Below, one piece after another: positions 1-8,435 of a stretch of 48,722 nt of DNA. The stretch comes from Proteiniphilum sp. GTDB taxonomy: Bacteria > Bacteroidota > Bacteroidia > Bacteroidales > Dysgonomonadaceae. The stretch is from positions 1-48,722 of the forward strand of contig JADMKJ010000004.1 in assembly GCA_015478855.1 (NCBI GenBank), read 5' to 3'. The first letter of the stretch is position 1. Each line of letters opens with the position of its first letter. The notes beneath the pieces were generated by a model. The model saw nothing but the letters and a program-made list of their open reading frames with translations, was not told the origin of the DNA and made no database searches. The position numbers and the translations under genes were made by a program.

Positions 1-215
1 GCGATCACCTTCGGGTTGTTCTTATCTCTCAACCATGCATAGTTGTCTATTCGTTGTTGCCCGAAGTTGGTGAATGTGTCGGGGATCATTTCTGCCACTG
101 GGGGCAGTGAGAAATCGGTTTGTTTCAAAATTGTGGTTTCTTGTTTCGTATCGTTACACGATGTGATGATGCATAAAAAGGTTACTGCAAGTAACCAGTT
201 ATTGATGTGTTTCAT
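1..215 (-). CDS. Prolyl oligopeptidase family serine peptidase (oligopeptidase B-like), N-terminal part only
   Basis: The gene runs off the left edge, so only the first 71 codons are here. The start is a lipoprotein signal: MKHINNWLL, a hydrophobic stretch, then a lipobox ending I-T-S-C with Cys at about residue 19, so the enzyme should be anchored in an envelope membrane. The next part has the segment PPVAEMIP followed by F-T-N-F-G-Q-x-R-I-D-N-Y-A-W-L-R-D, the usual entry into the beta-propeller of S9A peptidases of the oligopeptidase B/protease II type. Such enzymes cleave short peptides after prolyl or basic residues. The catalytic Ser-Asp-His domain lies outside the window, so activity and subfamily cannot be checked. 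A -7-like box lies about 30 bases upstream. Confidence 0.8.
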   Translation of the reverse strand, partial: MKHINNWLLAVTFLCIITSCNDTKQETTILKQTDFSLPPVAEMIPDTFTNFGQQRIDNYAWLRDKNNPKVI

Positions 216-245
216 ACGATTATACTATTTTGTTGTTATTATGTG

Positions 246-253
246 CAAATATA
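246..253 (-). promoter_or_regulatory. Candidate -7 box for the S9 peptidase gene
   Basis: Read on the minus strand this is TATATTTG, matching the Bacteroidota -7 consensus TAnnTTTG, about 30 bases before the peptidase start. No good TTTG partner is seen 19-21 bases further upstream, so the call is weak. Confidence 0.35.
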
Positions 254-326
254 GGTAATTAAGGTGAAAGAGCTGCATTGAACAATATTTTTCTCCTTAC
301 GTTTATATCAAAATAAGTTTTGCGAT

Positions 327-1217
327 ATGCATGCACACCATCATCATCCCGTGCACGAAGATGTGAAGAACATCAAAGTGGCGTTTTTCCTGAACTTTTC
401 ATTCACGATCATTGAGTTTGTCGGAGGAATACTGACGAACAGTGTGGCGATACTCTCTGATGCGGTTCATGATCTGGGTGACAGCTTCTCGCTGGGACTC
501 TCATGGTATTTCCAGAGGGTATCGAAGAGGCCCAGCACGAAGGAATATACCTACGGCTACAAGCGCTTCTCGCTCCTGGGTGCCGTGGTGAATTCAGTAG
601 TGCTGCTGGCAGGTAGTGTGGTGATATTGATGAGGGCCATTCCTCGCCTGTTCAACCCAGAGCAACCTGATGTGAAGGGGATGCTGTTGCTGGCTGTGCT
701 GGGGGTGGTGGTGAACGGGCTGGCGGTCCTCCGTCTGCGCAGGGGGAGCTCTCTCAATGAACGGGTTGTCTCCCTCCATCTGCTGGAGGATGTGCTGGGA
801 TGGGTGGCCGTACTGATTGGTGCAGGGGTGATGTATTTCGTGGATGCACCAATCATTGATCCGCTGCTCTCTGTGGGTATCACGCTCTTCATTCTATATA
901 ATGTCTATCGCAATATCCGGCAGAGCATGCATATCATCCTGCAGGGCAGTCCCGCAGCGGTGGATATGGATGAGGTACGGCGATCGATCGTGAAGATGGA
1001 AGGTGTGGAGAGTGTCCATGATCTGCATGCATGGTCTGTGGACGGGCAATACAATGTGCTTACGATCCATGTTGTCCTGCAGAGGGAGCAATCGATGGCG
1101 GAGCTGGGCCCGCTCAAGGCTGCGATACGTGATACTTTGCTGAAGCTGGGGGTGCAGCACACTACCATCGAGTTTGAGATCTCAGATGAGGATTGTGATA
1201 TGGGGGGATGTTGTTAA
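327..1217 (+). CDS. Cation diffusion facilitator (CDF) family zinc/divalent metal exporter
   Basis: A 296-residue inner-membrane metal/proton antiporter of the CzcD/ZnT type. The N-terminus is His-rich (MHAHHHHPVH). The first membrane segments cover about residues 17-60. The TM2 motif L-S-D-A-V-H-D-L-G-D supplies His48 and Asp52, and the TM5 motif H-L-L-E-D supplies His151 and Asp155. This HD-HD site is the set normally linked to zinc/cobalt export. A cytoplasmic C-terminal domain follows (about 205-290), with the dimer-domain motif HDLHAWS. The last residues are C-D-M-G-G-C-C, an unusual Cys tail that could bind metal. Length fits the family (about 300). It stands alone; the next gene is convergent. 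Metal preference is inferred from motifs. Confidence 0.93.
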   Translation: MHAHHHHPVHEDVKNIKVAFFLNFSFTIIEFVGGILTNSVAILSDAVHDLGDSFSLGLSWYFQRVSKRPSTKEYTYGYKRFSLLGAVVNSVVLLAGSVVILMRAIPRLFNPEQPDVKGMLLLAVLGVVVNGLAVLRLRRGSSLNERVVSLHLLEDVLGWVAVLIGAGVMYFVDAPIIDPLLSVGITLFILYNVYRNIRQSMHIILQGSPAAVDMDEVRRSIVKMEGVESVHDLHAWSVDGQYNVLTIHVVLQREQSMAELGPLKAAIRDTLLKLGVQHTTIEFEISDEDCDMGGCC

Positions 1218-1226
1218 GAAGGTTTT

Positions 1227-1340
1227 AGCAATAAGCTATAAGCAATAAGCCAAAAGCTAAAAGCTATAAGCTCTTTTGGTGGAAGGTTGCCAAGGGCAGC
1301 GGTTTAGTAGTCAGTTATTCTTCATTCTTCATTCTTCATT
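1227..1340. repeat. Mosaic short-word repeat after the CDF gene
   Basis: Directly after the CDF stop come tandem variants of AGCAATAAGC / AAGCTATAAGC / AAAGCTAAAAGC (1227-1272). Then follows a middle block with AAGGTTGCC and AAGGGCAGCGGT, then a CAGTTATT word and three copies of ATTCTTC (about 1318-1341) that reach the end of speA. The same order (AAGC words, AAGG-GCAGCGGT block, CAGTAAT words) is seen after the GNAT gene near 17195-17308, and the AAGC words alone after the TolC gene near 28231. No coding capacity is evident. Confidence 0.7.
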
Positions 1341-3234
1341 CTAAGTACGTGTACCCATACAGTCCGGAGCGGTAGTTGGAAAGGAACTCTTTTCCCTCTT
1401 CCACTGAGATCTTACCCTGTTTTACCGAGCTCATCACCCATGTCTCCACGGTGCGTACCAGTTTTTTGGCGTTGTATTGCGCATACTCCAGCACCTCAGC
1501 CACTGACTCACCATCGATCACCTGATCGATTTTATATCCTGTCTCGCTTGTTGATACGTGAACCACGTTGGTATCACCGAAGAGGTTGTGCAGGTCACCC
1601 AGGATCTCCTGATAAGCTCCCACAAGAAATACACCGATATAATAGGGTTCGTTTTTCTTCAGGCTATGTACCGGGAGGTAGGAAGAGCGAAATCCGTCCT
1701 GCGAGGCAAAATTGGCAATCTTCCCGTCGGAGTCGCAGGTGATATCCTGCAGTGTGGCTGTCCTGTCCGGCTTCTCGTCCAGCCGGTGAATGGGGATGAT
1801 GGGGAACACCTGATCAATCGCCCATGAGTCGGGGAGTGACTGGAACAGTGAGAAGTTACAGAAGTACTTGTCGGGAAGGAGAGTAGCCAGCTGACGTAGC
1901 TCCTCGGGTGCATGCTTGGCCCTGTTGCTGGTGGTGTTGATCTCGCGGGCAATCGAGAAATAGAGCTGCTCCACCTGTGCTCTTGTTTTCAGGTCGAGCA
2001 TGCCGAGGCTGAAGAGATCGAGTGATTCCTCCCGTATCTGTTGCGCATCATGCCATGACTCGAGCATGCGTGCCTGTGTGAGTGAATCCCAGATGTTATA
2101 TAACTCCTTCACCAGCTCATGATCATCCTCCTGGATATCCATCTCCTCAGACCATTCGGGAAGGGTGGTTGTCTCAAGCACCTCAAACACAAGTACGGAG
2201 TGATGTGCCGTGAGGGCACGCCCCGATTCGGTGATAATGTTGGGATGAGGTAGTTCATTCTTGTTGGCCGCATCGACGAATGCGAAGACAGAGTCGTTCA
2301 CATACTCCTGTATGGAGTAGTTGATGCTGTTCTCGGTAAACGAGGAGCGTGTACCGTCGTAATCCACCCCCAGGCCACCGCCGATATCCACAAATTCAAG
2401 TTTGAAACCCATGGAGTGCAGCTGCACATAAAACTGCGCCGCTTCGCGCAGTGCGGTCTTTATACGGCGTATCTTGGTGATCTGACTCCCTATATGAAAG
2501 TGGATCAGCTGGAAGCATTCACTCAGTTTATTTTCTTTGAGCACCTCCAGTGCTTCCAGCAGCTCGCTGGAGTTAAGGCCGAACTTGCTGCCGTCACCAC
2601 CCGATTCTTCCCACTTGCCGCTGCCGGAGCTGGCCAGTTTCACCCGTATGCCTATATTTGGTTTTACCTTAAGTCGTTTTGCTATTTTGATGGTCTGGTG
2701 GAGCTCATTCAGTTTTTCCACCACGATGAACACCTTCTTCCCCATTTTCTGTGAGAGGAGTGCCAATTCGAGGTAGCTCTCATCCTTGTATCCGTTACAG
2801 ATGATGAAGGAGTTATCGTCGGTGTTAATGGCCAGCACGGCGTGTAGTTCCGGTTTGGAGCCTGCTTCCAGTCCTATGTTGAATCGTTTTCCGCTCGATA
2901 CGATCTCCTCCACCACCTGGCGCATCTGGTTCACTTTGATGGGGTAGACGATATAGTTCTGTGCATTGTATTCATACTCCTTTGATGCGGCAGCAAAACT
3001 GCTGGATATCTTTTCGATCCTGTTGTCCAGTATTTCAGGGAACCGTATAAGCACGGGTGAGGAGACATCACGCAGGTAGAGCTCACGCATGAGATCACTG
3101 AGATCTACTCCATTGCTCTCTTTCTTGCGGGGAGTGACCTGCACATGACCTTTTTCATTAATGGAGAAATAACCGGTTCCCCAGCCGTTGATATTATACA
3201 GTTCTTCCGAATCTTCGATACGCCATTTTCTCAT
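1336..3234 (-). CDS. speA: Biosynthetic arginine decarboxylase
   Basis: A 632-residue PLP enzyme converting arginine to agmatine, the first step of the agmatine route to polyamines. Fold III (alanine-racemase-like barrel) features are clear. The PLP lysine is in V-Y-P-I-K-V-N-Q (Lys100), the barrel motif H-F-H-I-G-S-Q lies near residue 246, and G-G-G-L-G-V-D-Y and E-S-G-R-A-L follow. The C-terminal catalytic segment D-I-T-C-D-S-D-G-K is near residue 500. The length is close to E. coli SpeA (about 658), and the N-terminus (W-x-I-x-D-S-E-E-L-Y-N-I-x-G-W-G) is typical. No signal peptide is present, so it is cytoplasmic. The ATG start sits about 40 bases after a TAATTTTG box. The stop TGA lies inside the ATTCTTC repeat. 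No agmatine-processing gene is nearby. Confidence 0.96.
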   Translation of the reverse strand: MRKWRIEDSEELYNINGWGTGYFSINEKGHVQVTPRKKESNGVDLSDLMRELYLRDVSSPVLIRFPEILDNRIEKISSSFAAASKEYEYNAQNYIVYPIKVNQMRQVVEEIVSSGKRFNIGLEAGSKPELHAVLAINTDDNSFIICNGYKDESYLELALLSQKMGKKVFIVVEKLNELHQTIKIAKRLKVKPNIGIRVKLASSGSGKWEESGGDGSKFGLNSSELLEALEVLKENKLSECFQLIHFHIGSQITKIRRIKTALREAAQFYVQLHSMGFKLEFVDIGGGLGVDYDGTRSSFTENSINYSIQEYVNDSVFAFVDAANKNELPHPNIITESGRALTAHHSVLVFEVLETTTLPEWSEEMDIQEDDHELVKELYNIWDSLTQARMLESWHDAQQIREESLDLFSLGMLDLKTRAQVEQLYFSIAREINTTSNRAKHAPEELRQLATLLPDKYFCNFSLFQSLPDSWAIDQVFPIIPIHRLDEKPDRTATLQDITCDSDGKIANFASQDGFRSSYLPVHSLKKNEPYYIGVFLVGAYQEILGDLHNLFGDTNVVHVSTSETGYKIDQVIDGESVAEVLEYAQYNAKKLVRTVETWVMSSVKQGKISVEEGKEFLSNYRSGLYGYTYLE

Positions 3235-3273
3235 TCCAACAAACAGTATTTAAAGGTGATAATTGATAACCTG

Positions 3274-3281
3274 CAAAATTA
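3274..3281 (-). promoter_or_regulatory. Candidate -7 box for speA
   Basis: On the minus strand the bases read TAATTTTG, a match to TAnnTTTG, 40 bases upstream of the speA ATG. No convincing -33 TTTG is present, so this is only a likely promoter. Confidence 0.4.
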
Positions 3282-3450
3282 AGCAATAATTTTGTCTTAG
3301 TGGGGTGCAGCAGGAGAAATGATTTTGATTTTCCGTTTTTCTCACACAAAATGGAGATAATAACTTTTTTTAATGGTATTGTTGCAACAATTTGGCCTCT
3401 TAAAGCATCTTACAGTTACGAATATTAATTCTATATATAATTGAAGCACT

Positions 3451-4719
3451 ATGAAATCAAGAATCTATACAGTTTTTTTCACGGCCATCATTGGTTTATC
3501 GCTTGCCTCCTCCTGTGATAAGAATGAAGTTGAAACCCCTTCCGGCACATTGACTGATCCGATTCAGATCAATCTCCGGTCTGCCGAACAGGAGATGGTG
3601 AAAACTGACCAGTCTTTTGCATTTGCCTTTTTTGAAAATGTGTTCGATGAAGAATCCCTTGATAAGGATCACAATTTCATGGTGTCACCTCTTAGCCTGA
3701 GCATGGCGCTGGCGATGACGCAGAACGGTGCCGCCGGTGACACGAAAACAGTCATGCAGGAGGCACTCCGATGGCGTGATTTCCCGGATGATGAGGCGAT
3801 CAACGATTACTACAAAAAACTGAAAGAGGCACTCCTGAAGACCGATCCCTCCACAAGCCTTTCGATTGCCAACGCCATCTTCACCAATCAATCGGTGGCG
3901 ATCAATCCCGGGTTTACCAATACCAACCGATCTTATTTCGATGCCACGGTGCAGCAGGTCGATTTTTCCAATCCTGCTACCACCTCTGTCATCAACCAGT
4001 GGGCTTCAGATAACACCAACGGGTTGATTGAAAAGGTGATAGACAAGACCAAATCCGACGACCTGATGTATCTGCTCAATGCGATCTACTTCAAGGGGAT
4101 ATGGACGACTGAGTTTGAGGTGAAAAATACAACAAAAAAGCCTTTCACGGATGAAGAGGGCACAGTACAACAGGTGGATATGATGAAGCAAAAGGCAAAG
4201 TTTAACTATACGGAGAATCAGCTGCTGCAGGTGGTACAGTTGCCCTATGGCAACCAGGCATTCAGCATGATGGTGTTACTGCCCGGAGAGGGTAAAACAC
4301 TGAAGGAGGTGCTTGCCGCCACCCGGCAGAATGATTACTGGCACAGCCTGAAAACGGGGATGCGTGAAGCTGAGGTGGATCTGTTCCTGCCGAAATTCAA
4401 GACGGAGTACAGCAAGAAGTTAAACGAAGTACTCACGAAGATGGGAATGGGGATTGCCTTTACCGATGCTGCTGATTTCTCGGGGATAACTGATCTACCC
4501 GCCAGGATTTCATTTGTGAAGCAGGACACCTATATCAGTACCGATGAGTCGGGGACAGAGGCAGCAGCCGTAACTGTGGTCGGCATGGAGCTGACATCGA
4601 TGCCGTCAGAACCGCGAAGAGTGATCTTCAATGCCGAGCGACCCTTTATCTATATTATACAGGAGAACTCCACAGGTGCCATACTGTTTATGGGTGCTGT
4701 GAAAAATTTCAACGACTAG
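3451..4719 (+). CDS. Serpin family protease inhibitor, lipoprotein
   Basis: A 422-residue serpin that should trap serine or cysteine proteases outside the cytoplasm. The signal peptide ends in a lipobox L-A-S-S-C (Cys22), predicting a lipid-anchored, probably outer-membrane, inhibitor. The serpin core begins near residue 57 (F-A-F-x-F-F-E-N-V-F) and contains N-F-M-V-S-P-L-S-L-S. The reactive-centre hinge is intact: G-T-E-A-A-A-V-T starting at Gly368, with the small residues needed for loop insertion, so it is probably inhibitory. Counting the usual 15 residues from the hinge Gly puts P1 at about Thr382 and P1' at Ser383; the loop is about two residues longer than in antithrombin, so P1 is uncertain. 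The signature F-N-A-E-R-P-F-I-Y starts at Phe393. Monocistronic, closed by a terminator. Confidence 0.93.
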   Translation: MKSRIYTVFFTAIIGLSLASSCDKNEVETPSGTLTDPIQINLRSAEQEMVKTDQSFAFAFFENVFDEESLDKDHNFMVSPLSLSMALAMTQNGAAGDTKTVMQEALRWRDFPDDEAINDYYKKLKEALLKTDPSTSLSIANAIFTNQSVAINPGFTNTNRSYFDATVQQVDFSNPATTSVINQWASDNTNGLIEKVIDKTKSDDLMYLLNAIYFKGIWTTEFEVKNTTKKPFTDEEGTVQQVDMMKQKAKFNYTENQLLQVVQLPYGNQAFSMMVLLPGEGKTLKEVLAATRQNDYWHSLKTGMREAEVDLFLPKFKTEYSKKLNEVLTKMGMGIAFTDAADFSGITDLPARISFVKQDTYISTDESGTEAAAVTVVGMELTSMPSEPRRVIFNAERPFIYIIQENSTGAILFMGAVKNFND

Positions 4720-4750
4720 GGTTTTCATACACTTTTTTTACTTTAAAACT

Positions 4751-4789
4751 AAATCACTCAACAGGTTCAGCCTGTTGAGTGATTTTTTT
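4751..4789 (+). terminator. Intrinsic terminator of the serpin gene
   Basis: A perfect 13-bp stem (ATCACTCAACAGG with CCTGTTGAGTGAT), a five-base loop, and a run of T. It begins 32 bases after the serpin stop codon. Confidence 0.93.
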
Positions 4790-4972
4790 GTTTCAATTCA
4801 TTCATGTGATATATTAGTGAAAGTAATTTTTTTTATCTTTTTGCGTATCAGTGAAGTTAGACAAAAAAGACAACTTTCTCATGATTGATAAAAGTTAATA
4901 CACAGGTAAACAAGTGATTGAAAAATATTTGGGAAAACTTTCCCGATTGTTGATAAATAGATATTGAAAAAT

Positions 4973-5003
4973 TTTGCTTATTTGGAAAGTTTCTGTATAC
5001 TTG
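4973..5003 (+). promoter_or_regulatory. Candidate promoter of the ribonucleotide reductase gene
   Basis: TTTG at 4973-4976, 19 bases, then TATACTTG at 4996-5003, one base off the TAnnTTTG consensus. This implies a leader of about 90 bases before the ATG at 5100. The leader shows no cobalamin-riboswitch B12 box that I can recognise. Confidence 0.5.
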
Positions 5004-5099
5004 CATAACCAAACGGTACCTGTAATGAAAAATAACTGATCAGTTCAGGTTAATCAGGAAACATTTTAAAAGTCAATTTATTTTAATTATTATCAGCTG

Positions 5100-7652
5100 A
5101 TGAAAAAAAAGAGCTACACTTTTGACGAAGCAAATAGTGCATCGTTGGAGTATTTTAAGGGTGATGAGCTTGCGGCGAAGGTATGGGTGAGCAAGTACGC
5201 GCTTAAAGACAGTCAGGGAGTGATCTATGAGAAGACACCCGAGGATATGCATTGGCGATTGGCAAAAGAAGTTGCGAGGATCGAGAAAAAGTATGCCAAT
5301 CCATTGAGTGAAAAAGAGCTGTTTGATCTGTTCGATCAGTTCAGGTATATTATTCCGCAAGGGAGTCCCATGACCGGTATAGGGAACGATTTCCAGGTAG
5401 CTTCATTGTCCAACTGTTTTGTGATCGGGATGGATGGTAACGCCGATTCATACGGTGCGATCATCCGTATCGATGAGGAACAGGTGCAACTAATGAAACG
5501 TCGTGGAGGTGTGGGACATGACCTGTCGCACATCCGTCCAAAGGGATCACCCGTCAAGAATTCCGCACTGACATCCACGGGGTTAGTTCCATTTATGGAA
5601 CGATATTCCAACTCCACGCGTGAGGTGGCACAAGACGGCCGGCGCGGTGCCCTGATGCTGAGTGTTTCTATCAACCATCCCGATTCGGAGAATTTTATTG
5701 ATGCCAAGCTGGAACAGGGGAAGGTGACCGGTGCCAATATATCGGTGAAAATAGACGATGATTTCATGAAGGCCGCTGCCGAAAAGATACCCTATGTTCA
5801 GAAGTATCCCATCGGATCAGACCAGCCGAAATATCAGAAGACTATCAATGCGCAGGATCTCTGGAACAAAATTGTACACAACGCATGGCAATCGGCCGAG
5901 CCGGGAGTGCTCTTCTGGGATACCATCATCCGTGAGTCGGTGCCCGACTGTTATGCCGACCTGGGTTTCAAGACCGTTTCCACAAATCCCTGCGGTGAGA
6001 TACCGTTGTGTACCTACGACAGTTGTCGTCTGCTGGCTATCAACCTCTACTCATACGTGGTGAACCCATTTAAGGAGGATGCATATTTCGATTTCGACCT
6101 GTTTGGCAAGCATGTGCAGCTGGCACAACGGATCATGGATAATATTGTCGACCTTGAGTCGGAGAAGATAGACAAGATACTGGAAAAAATTGATAATGAT
6201 CCTGAGACGGAAGAGGTGAAATCATCCGAACGCACCCTCTGGAAGAAGATCCAGCGGAAAACATTACAGGGTCGTCGTACAGGTGTGGGTATCACCGCCG
6301 AGGGGGATATGCTGGCTGCATTGGGTATCCGTTACGGGACCGACGAGGGTACCGATTTCTCAGAGAAGGTACATCGCGCCGTAGCCATCAATGCGTACCG
6401 TTCATCGGTAGATATGGCCAAAGAGCGGGGTGCTTTTGAGATCTTCGATGCCGAAAGAGAAAAAAACAATCCTTTCATCAATCGGCTGAAAGATGCTGAT
6501 CCACAGATGTATGAAGATATGGTGAAGTACGGGCGGCGCAATATTGCCTGTCTCACTATCGCTCCTACAGGCACCACCAGCCTGATGTCACAGACCACCT
6601 CGGGGATCGAGCCGGTATTCCTTCCGGTTTATAAACGGCGTAGAAAGGTGAATCCGAACGACAGGGATGTGAAGGTCGATTTCATTGATGAAAATGGTGA
6701 TTCGTGGGAGGAATATGTGGTGTTCCATCACAAATTTGTGACATGGATGGAAGCACAGGGTTATCCGACCACCAAGCGCTTCAGCAGTGAAGAGATCGAC
6801 GAGCTGGTAGCCAAATCACCCTACTACAAGGCCACCTCCAATGATGTGGACTGGTTGCAGAAGGTAAAAATGCAGGGACGCGTACAGAAATGGGTGGACC
6901 ACTCCATCAGTGTGACCATCAACCTGCCCAACGATGCGACGGAAGAGCTGGTGGGTGAGTTGTATATGGAAGCCTGGAAGAGTGGCTGCAAGGGATGTAC
7001 TGTCTACCGTGACGGATCACGTGCAGGGGTACTACTCTCAAATGATAAAGAGGATAAGAAAGAGAATGAAGAAGCAGATGACGACTGTTATGAAATGCCT
7101 CAGATCGTCACCTCGCGTCCTATTGAGCTGCAAGCCGATGTGATCAAGTTCCAGAATAACAAGGAGAAGTGGATCGCTTTCATCGGGTTGTTGAACGGCA
7201 GGCCCTATGAAATATTTACCGGTATCAACGATGAGGACGATGGTATCATGGTGCCGAAGACTGTCTCTACCGGTAAAATCATCAAAGCGTACGACAATGA
7301 CGGCCGGAAGCACTACGATTTTCAGTTTCAGACACGCAGGGGGTATAAGGTAACCATTGAGGGACTGGATGGGAAGTTCAATCCTGAGTACTGGAACTAT
7401 GCCAAGCTGATCTCAGGGGTGCTGCGTTACGGTATGCCCATTGACCAGGTGATCAAGCTGGTGTCGGGGCTGGAGCTCGACAGTGAGACCATCAACACCT
7501 GGAAGAACGGAGTGGAAAGGGCACTGAAGAAATACCTGCCCAGTGAAACGGAAGCGAAAGGGCAGAAATGCCCCGTCTGCGGACATGAGACCCTGGTCTA
7601 CGAGGAGGGGTGTCTGAAATGCCGCAACTGCGGTGCTTCCAAGTGCGGGTAA
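5100..7652 (+). CDS. nrdJ: Adenosylcobalamin-dependent (class II) ribonucleoside reductase
   Basis: An 850-residue enzyme that reduces ribonucleotides to deoxyribonucleotides using a B12-derived radical, independent of oxygen. Active-site residues are visible: S-N-C-F-V-I-G with Cys106, and N-P-C-G-E-I-P-L with Asn296, Cys298 (thiyl radical position) and Glu300. Cys309 is spaced as the redox partner of Cys106. The late barrel motif C-L-T-I-A-P-T-G-T-T-S begins at Cys484. After the barrel comes a domain at about 690-800 resembling the TSCPD extension of long NrdJ proteins. A Cys-rich tail follows (C-P-V-C-G ... C-L-K-C-R-N-C-G ... K-C-G), a zinc-ribbon-like end that probably shuttles reducing power. 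No NrdA/NrdB or NrdD is nearby. No B12 riboswitch was found upstream. A strong stem-loop follows. Confidence 0.95.
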   Translation: MKKKSYTFDEANSASLEYFKGDELAAKVWVSKYALKDSQGVIYEKTPEDMHWRLAKEVARIEKKYANPLSEKELFDLFDQFRYIIPQGSPMTGIGNDFQVASLSNCFVIGMDGNADSYGAIIRIDEEQVQLMKRRGGVGHDLSHIRPKGSPVKNSALTSTGLVPFMERYSNSTREVAQDGRRGALMLSVSINHPDSENFIDAKLEQGKVTGANISVKIDDDFMKAAAEKIPYVQKYPIGSDQPKYQKTINAQDLWNKIVHNAWQSAEPGVLFWDTIIRESVPDCYADLGFKTVSTNPCGEIPLCTYDSCRLLAINLYSYVVNPFKEDAYFDFDLFGKHVQLAQRIMDNIVDLESEKIDKILEKIDNDPETEEVKSSERTLWKKIQRKTLQGRRTGVGITAEGDMLAALGIRYGTDEGTDFSEKVHRAVAINAYRSSVDMAKERGAFEIFDAEREKNNPFINRLKDADPQMYEDMVKYGRRNIACLTIAPTGTTSLMSQTTSGIEPVFLPVYKRRRKVNPNDRDVKVDFIDENGDSWEEYVVFHHKFVTWMEAQGYPTTKRFSSEEIDELVAKSPYYKATSNDVDWLQKVKMQGRVQKWVDHSISVTINLPNDATEELVGELYMEAWKSGCKGCTVYRDGSRAGVLLSNDKEDKKENEEADDDCYEMPQIVTSRPIELQADVIKFQNNKEKWIAFIGLLNGRPYEIFTGINDEDDGIMVPKTVSTGKIIKAYDNDGRKHYDFQFQTRRGYKVTIEGLDGKFNPEYWNYAKLISGVLRYGMPIDQVIKLVSGLELDSETINTWKNGVERALKKYLPSETEAKGQKCPVCGHETLVYEEGCLKCRNCGASKCG

Positions 7653-7722
7653 AATCTTCATGATTCACTTATAGAGCGGTGAAAAGATCAATTCTGTTCC
7701 TTAAAAGAGGAAACCGATAATT

Positions 7723-7757
7723 CAAAAAGGGGGTGTCGATCGAAACCCCCTTTTTGG
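7723..7757 (+). terminator. Intrinsic terminator after nrdJ
   Basis: CAAAAAGGGGG pairs with CCCCCTTTTTG around a 12-base loop. Because the stem has A and T runs on both sides it could act in both directions, ending nrdJ and any transcript leaving the minus-strand pseudogenes. Confidence 0.85.
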
Positions 7758-7925
7758 TTCACCACTGTCTTCTTTTCTCGGTGATACGCTACACCGCCAG
7801 CACCCTCATCAGGACACACTTAAAATGATGTTATCCCAGAAAATAACAGTGAAAATGGTCGAATTTGATATCTCCGCTCTATCGACATCATGTCTGTATA
7901 AGAAAGAAAACAAAACTTTTTTTAT
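7758..7925. other. Short gene-free gap
   Basis: No convincing reading frame, RNA or promoter is seen between the nrdJ terminator and the truncated outer-membrane-protein remnant. The sequence on the remnant side does not continue its protein, so the break point of the deletion lies at about 7926. Confidence 0.5.
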
Positions 7926-8424
7926 TCAATAGATTTTGCGCTGATAGGCGAAAACTCCATTTCGAAGAACGTGGAACCCGGGCATACGTTTAATGATGTC
8001 GCCAAGTGTGATGTCGTTTTCTTTAGCAAATGAGGATGCAAGATAGCGTGTAGTATCTCCCACACCCGATATCCTGGCTGATTTTATCAACACTTCATTC
8101 AATTGGATTGACTCCTCAACCAAAAGAAAAGAATAATCGGTTTTATTCTCGTCCAGCAGTATTGTTTGCGTTGCGTATCCCATCAAGCGGGCACGAATAA
8201 AGTGTGCATTTGCCATATCCACGTTTTTCAGGAAGAAATTACCTGAATTATCTGTTATGGCATAGGTAATCACATCACTTTCATCTTCAGAGGTGATTGT
8301 GATTACCACGCTCGACAAATTGCCCGCATCATCCCTAACCTATCCTTTTATATCCATAGTTTGCGATTTTAAAGAAGTAGATAACAGCATAAAAAAACAA
8401 AAAGAGGTCGGTAATACGTCTCAT
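7926..8424 (-). pseudogene. Remnant of a carboxypeptidase-regulatory/plug outer-membrane protein (second cassette copy)
   Basis: The N-terminal part of a protein related to the intact one at 8782-11406. Reading through the lesions gives a signal peptide (MRRITDLFLFF / MLLSTSLKSQT), a regulatory-like domain (V-R-D-D-A-G-N-L ... G-N-F-F-L-K-N-V), and the start of a plug (D-I-I-K-R-M-P-G-F-H-V) matching D-V-L-R-N-M-P-G-I-R-V of the intact copy. Three lesions are visible: a 7-T run at 8391-8397 that shifts the signal-peptide frame by one base, an in-frame TAG at 8340-8342, and a stop at 7926 soon after the plug begins, with the whole barrel missing. It starts 11 bases after the GLPGLI remnant, matching the 10-base gap of the intact pair. 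The signal-peptide shift is inferred, as no reference was compared. Confidence 0.8.
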
Positions 8425-8435
8425 AACCAACTTGT

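Noticed and set aside
1227-1340. CRISPR array or tRNA-like repeat
   Set aside because: The words are about 10 bases, imperfect and without unique spacers of constant length.
5004-5099. Cobalamin riboswitch before nrdJ
   Set aside because: No B12-box word or fitting paired elements could be found in the short leader.
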